Assembly: GCA_959605275.1 (NCBI GenBank)
Contig: CAUHFD010000044.1
Location: 1 to 15,170, forward strand
Length of the DNA stretch: 15,170 nucleotides
Source: an uncultured Eubacteriales bacterium
GTDB lineage: Bacteria; Bacillota; Clostridia; Oscillospirales; Ruminococcaceae
Direction of reading: 5' to 3'
Positions 13,158 through 15,170 of this stretch are shown here, in pieces. The notes beneath the pieces are model-generated. The model saw only the letters and a program-made list of their open reading frames with translations, was not told the origin of the DNA and did not search any database. Numbering within the stretch: the stretch's first letter is position 1; the number at the start of each line of letters is the position of its first letter. The position numbers and the translations under genes were made by a program.

Positions 13158-13343
13158 ATGGCAACCTTATCTGCAAAAGAATTGTCTGCAATAGAGGATC
13201 AGCTTTCTCTGGAACAGACGATGATCAAAAAATATAAAATGTATTCCCAAGCATGCACAGATCCGCAGTTAAAAACAAAATGCGAGCAGATTGCCGCAAA
13301 ACACCAGAATCATTTTTGCCGGTTGATGGGGCAGTTAAATTAG
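13158..13343 (+). CDS. Small spore coat protein, CotF-like (N-terminal type)
   Basis: The 61-residue protein is almost all helix: LSAKELSAIEDQLSLEQTMIKKYKMYSQAC, then DPQLKTKCEQIAAKHQNHFCRLMGQL. This pattern (LSAKEL, then EQ...K...Y, then K...QIAAKHQ.HF..L.GQL) is that of small clostridial proteins annotated as spore coat, related to one half of the CotF/ferritin-like helical pair. Function is inferred from the family and from its place beside cotJABC. The ATG at 13158 has AAGGAG 7 nt upstream. An upstream ATG at 13140 lacks a site. The next gene begins 26 nt later. Confidence 0.82.
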   Translation: MATLSAKELSAIEDQLSLEQTMIKKYKMYSQACTDPQLKTKCEQIAAKHQNHFCRLMGQLN

Positions 13344-13369
13344 CATATTGTTGAAAGGATGGATTAACA

Positions 13370-13648
13370 ATGGAAATCAAGATTAACACACAGACGTTTG
13401 ATGATAAAGAAATGCTGAATGACGCTTTGATTTCTCAAAAAATGCTGACGGATGATTATAATACTTTTGCAAATGAATGCGCTACTCCGGGCATCAGAAA
13501 CGAATTTTTGTCTATCCTGAGTGAAGAGCACCAAATTCAAGCTGATGTATTTGATGAGATGAGCAAACGTGGTTGGTATCAGGTACCTCCGGCTGAACAG
13601 ACGAAAATTGACCAGGCAAAACAAAAATTTTCAGGTATGAACGGCTAA
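13370..13648 (+). CDS. Spore coat protein, Coat_F family
   Basis: The 92-residue protein shows the Coat_F family core: DKEMLNDALISQKMLTDDYNTFANECATP, then FLSILSEEHQIQADVFDEMSKRGWYQV, and PAEQTKIDQAKQKF at the end. These helices form half of a ferritin-like bundle. The family is abundant in the coats of Bacillus and Clostridia spores. AAAGGATGG lies 7 nt before the ATG. It follows the small CotF-like protein by 26 nt in the same direction, so the two are probably made together and may pair. The precise coat layer is unknown. Confidence 0.92.
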   Translation: MEIKINTQTFDDKEMLNDALISQKMLTDDYNTFANECATPGIRNEFLSILSEEHQIQADVFDEMSKRGWYQVPPAEQTKIDQAKQKFSGMNG

Positions 13649-13690
13649 TTTGTTATCCGTTTATGGGCATACCCTCCTAAGGTGATGTAA

Positions 13691-13730
13691 AGCAAACAGC
13701 TCCTAGACAATTGTCTAGGAGCTGTTTGCT
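13691..13730. terminator. 40-bp perfect palindrome between the coat genes and the V-ATPase operon
   Basis: The 20-base arms (13691-13710 with 13711-13730) are perfect complements with no spacer, so RNA would form an 18-bp or shorter stem with a minimal loop at AATT. It lies between convergent genes (Coat_F, plus; V-ATPase subunit D, minus). The plus strand continues CTCTTTGC and the minus strand TTTACATC, so U tracts are short. A bidirectional terminator is the likely role. Confidence 0.7.
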
Positions 13731-13735
13731 CTTTG

Positions 13736-14359
13736 CTAATTCATTTCTTTCTTTTTTTTGAAAACCTTAATTACTTTCATACGGGAAAATTCCTCCCGTT
13801 CTTTTTCTTCCAGAGAATCGGAAATAAATTTTACTGTGCTTTCAAAACGTGGGATAATAATATTTTTCAGTGCATTGGCGCGGCGCTGTGTTTTCTTGAT
13901 TGCGTTTGCCAGCCGGTATACACTGTTTTCCAATTCGGAAAGCACTACCGTTAAGTGTTTTGCTTTGTCAAAAGAGATATAGGCTATATCAAGCTGCGAA
14001 TTGGTTGCCGAAAAACCGTAATGAATCTTCGGCGGCTCTGTATCAATTTCAACATGCGGGATTTCAACACCCATTACGCTGCGATAGCTTATTTTAACGC
14101 CGTTTTCGACAGGAACGGTATTCGCGATCTCTTCGCAGATTCCAAGCGTAATGTTTGCTCTTTGCAAAGCCGCATATGCTGCTGTATAAGTTTCTTCGAT
14201 TTCACCGCGAATGGATTTTGCGGTATCAATCAATGTCATCATTTCCCGAATCAGAATATTGCGTTTCCGATCCATTAATTCGTAGCCCAGCTTTGCCAAT
14301 GATAAAGACTTTTTTGTATTGATTAAATTACCCTTGGTAGGAAAAACCTGTTCTGCCAT
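13736..14359 (-). CDS. ntpD: V-type ATP synthase subunit D
   Basis: The 207-residue protein is the central-shaft subunit that rotates inside the A3B3 head of the V/A-type ATPase and links it to the membrane rotor. It has the family's long helical hairpin: PTKGNLINTKKSLSLAKLGYELMDRKRNILIREMM at the start and LSELENSVYRLANAIKKTQRRANALKNIIIPRF towards the end. A middle region of strands follows VPVENGVKISYRSVMGVEIPHV, and a Lys-rich tail closes the protein. AAAGGA lies 11 nt before the ATG. It is downstream of subunit B, in the usual A-B-D order. Confidence 0.96.
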   Translation of the reverse strand: MAEQVFPTKGNLINTKKSLSLAKLGYELMDRKRNILIREMMTLIDTAKSIRGEIEETYTAAYAALQRANITLGICEEIANTVPVENGVKISYRSVMGVEIPHVEIDTEPPKIHYGFSATNSQLDIAYISFDKAKHLTVVLSELENSVYRLANAIKKTQRRANALKNIIIPRFESTVKFISDSLEEKEREEFSRMKVIKVFKKKKEMN

Positions 14360-14428
14360 TGAAATGCCATTCCTTTCTGATTCTGCGTTTCTGTCAACTG
14401 CAAAATCTGATACGCAATGAAGTGATGA

Positions 14429-15170
14429 TTAAGCATTTAAGTGTTCTTTTACAATTTCTTTAAAACGATCGGCACGTTTCGGATCATAATATCGGTCTAA
14501 GAGGGTAGAATCGATACGATCCAACGCGTCTTTCGGAAGCAGTGAAAGCAAATCCCATCCCAAATCCAGAGTCTGATCAATTGTCCTGTTTTCGTCAAAT
14601 CCCTGATTCAGAAAATGTTCTTCAAACATTTTTCCGAAAGTAATAAACAGTTTATCGTTGGGAGATAGTTCTTCCTCACCGATCACAGAAGCCAGAGAAC
14701 GTGCATCCGCAACCTTGGCATATGCAGCAAATAGCTGATTGGATACCGCAGAATGGTCTGCTCTTGTATATCCTTCTCCGATGCCGTCTTTCATCAGACG
14801 GGACAGGGAAGGAAGAATGGAAATCGGCGGATAAACACCGGTTTGATCCAGGGTACGATCCAGTACGATCTGCCCCTCGGTAATATATCCGGTTAAGTCG
14901 GGAACAGGATGTGTAATATCATCGTTTGGCATAGTAAGAATCGGAATTTGGGTGACAGAACCTTCTGCGCCGTTTACGATACCGGCGCGCTCGTACAAGG
15001 AGGCTAAGTCGGAATAAAGATAACCCGGGTATCCTTTTCTTCCCGGGATCTCGCCTTTTGATGAAGAAAATTCACGCAAAGCTTCTGCATAAGAGGTGAT
15101 ATCAGTCATAATGACAAGCACATGCATATTGTGCTCATATGCCAGGTATTCTGCCGTAGTCAGAGCACAT
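14429..15170 (-). CDS. ntpB: V-type ATP synthase subunit B (5' end outside the window)
   Basis: The gene runs into the window at base 15170 and ends at 14429, so about 247 C-terminal residues are seen. The codons before an internal ATG at 15127 continue the family sequence (LTTAEYLAYEHNMHVLVIMTD), so that ATG is not the start. Further family segments are YPGYLYSDLASLYERAG, then GSVTQIPILTMPNDDITHPVPDLTGYITEGQIVLDR, then NQGFDENRTIDQTLDLGWDLL. Subunit B is the regulatory, non-catalytic partner of subunit A in the head of the V/A-type ATPase. Subunit D follows after 69 nt. In Clostridia such pumps are powered by ATP or an ion gradient (H+ or Na+), but the ion cannot be told from B. Confidence 0.97.
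   Translation of the reverse strand, partial: CALTTAEYLAYEHNMHVLVIMTDITSYAEALREFSSSKGEIPGRKGYPGYLYSDLASLYERAGIVNGAEGSVTQIPILTMPNDDITHPVPDLTGYITEGQIVLDRTLDQTGVYPPISILPSLSRLMKDGIGEGYTRADHSAVSNQLFAAYAKVADARSLASVIGEEELSPNDKLFITFGKMFEEHFLNQGFDENRTIDQTLDLGWDLLSLLPKDALDRIDSTLLDRYYDPKRADRFKEIVKEHLNA

Noticed and set aside
1..15170. tRNA or rRNA genes, insertion sequences, phage or toxin genes
   Set aside because: No cloverleaf, rRNA stretch, transposase, integrase or toxin-antitoxin pattern was seen on either strand.

Overview
The window looks like chromosomal DNA of a spore-forming, anaerobic member of the Clostridia, probably near the Ruminococcaceae/Oscillospiraceae. The reasons are a cotJA-cotJB-cotJC spore-coat cluster, CotF-like coat proteins, a V-type ATPase operon (subunits B and D), a DUF951 protein placed before prfA, strong AGGAGG-type ribosome binding sites and a moderate-to-low G+C content. 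No phage, insertion sequence, CRISPR array, tRNA or rRNA was seen. Most genes are core housekeeping genes. The less ordinary material lies between the genes.

Layout. (1) 1-3960, minus strand: a likely single operon read right to left as DUF951, prfA (release factor 1), sua5/ywlC (threonylcarbamoyl-AMP synthase), coaE (dephospho-CoA kinase), a membrane-anchored lytic transglycosylase, and the first 58 codons of an M18 aminopeptidase. A probable extended -10 promoter at 4163-4171 and a leader of about 195 nt with many stem-loops precede it. (2) 4303-7384, plus strand: a small unknown protein, a protein with S1 RNA-binding domains, and a GHL10-type glycoside hydrolase lipoprotein preceded by a folded leader. 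A bidirectional terminator (7393-7428) follows. (3) 7450-8294, minus: rplM-rpsI, driven by a consensus sigma-A promoter at 8363-8391. (4) 8392-8869: a long intergenic region with a plus-strand sigma-A promoter followed by two tandem 77-bp units, each with a hairpin and ending in a further extended -10 box. (5) 8870-11741, plus: a TtcA-family tRNA thiolase, a bifunctional NAD(P)H-hydrate repair enzyme and a small lipoprotein-like protein. (6) 11762-11803: a perfect 19-bp hairpin between converging genes. (7) 11830-13648: the cotJABC cluster (minus) and two small coat proteins (plus), divergent from each other, so a spore-coat island. (8) 13736-15170, minus: V-ATPase subunit D and partial subunit B, separated from the coat genes by a 40-bp perfect palindrome.

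How the genes fit together. The first operon groups translation termination, tRNA t6A modification, the last step of CoA synthesis, cell-wall turnover and peptide degradation. The S9/L13 operon and the TtcA-type tRNA thiolase add further translation functions. The coat genes are sporulation functions. The most unusual signals are the three intergenic structured regions (about 3995-4171, 5893-5986 and 8521-8705). None was recognised as a known riboswitch class, and their functions are inferred only.
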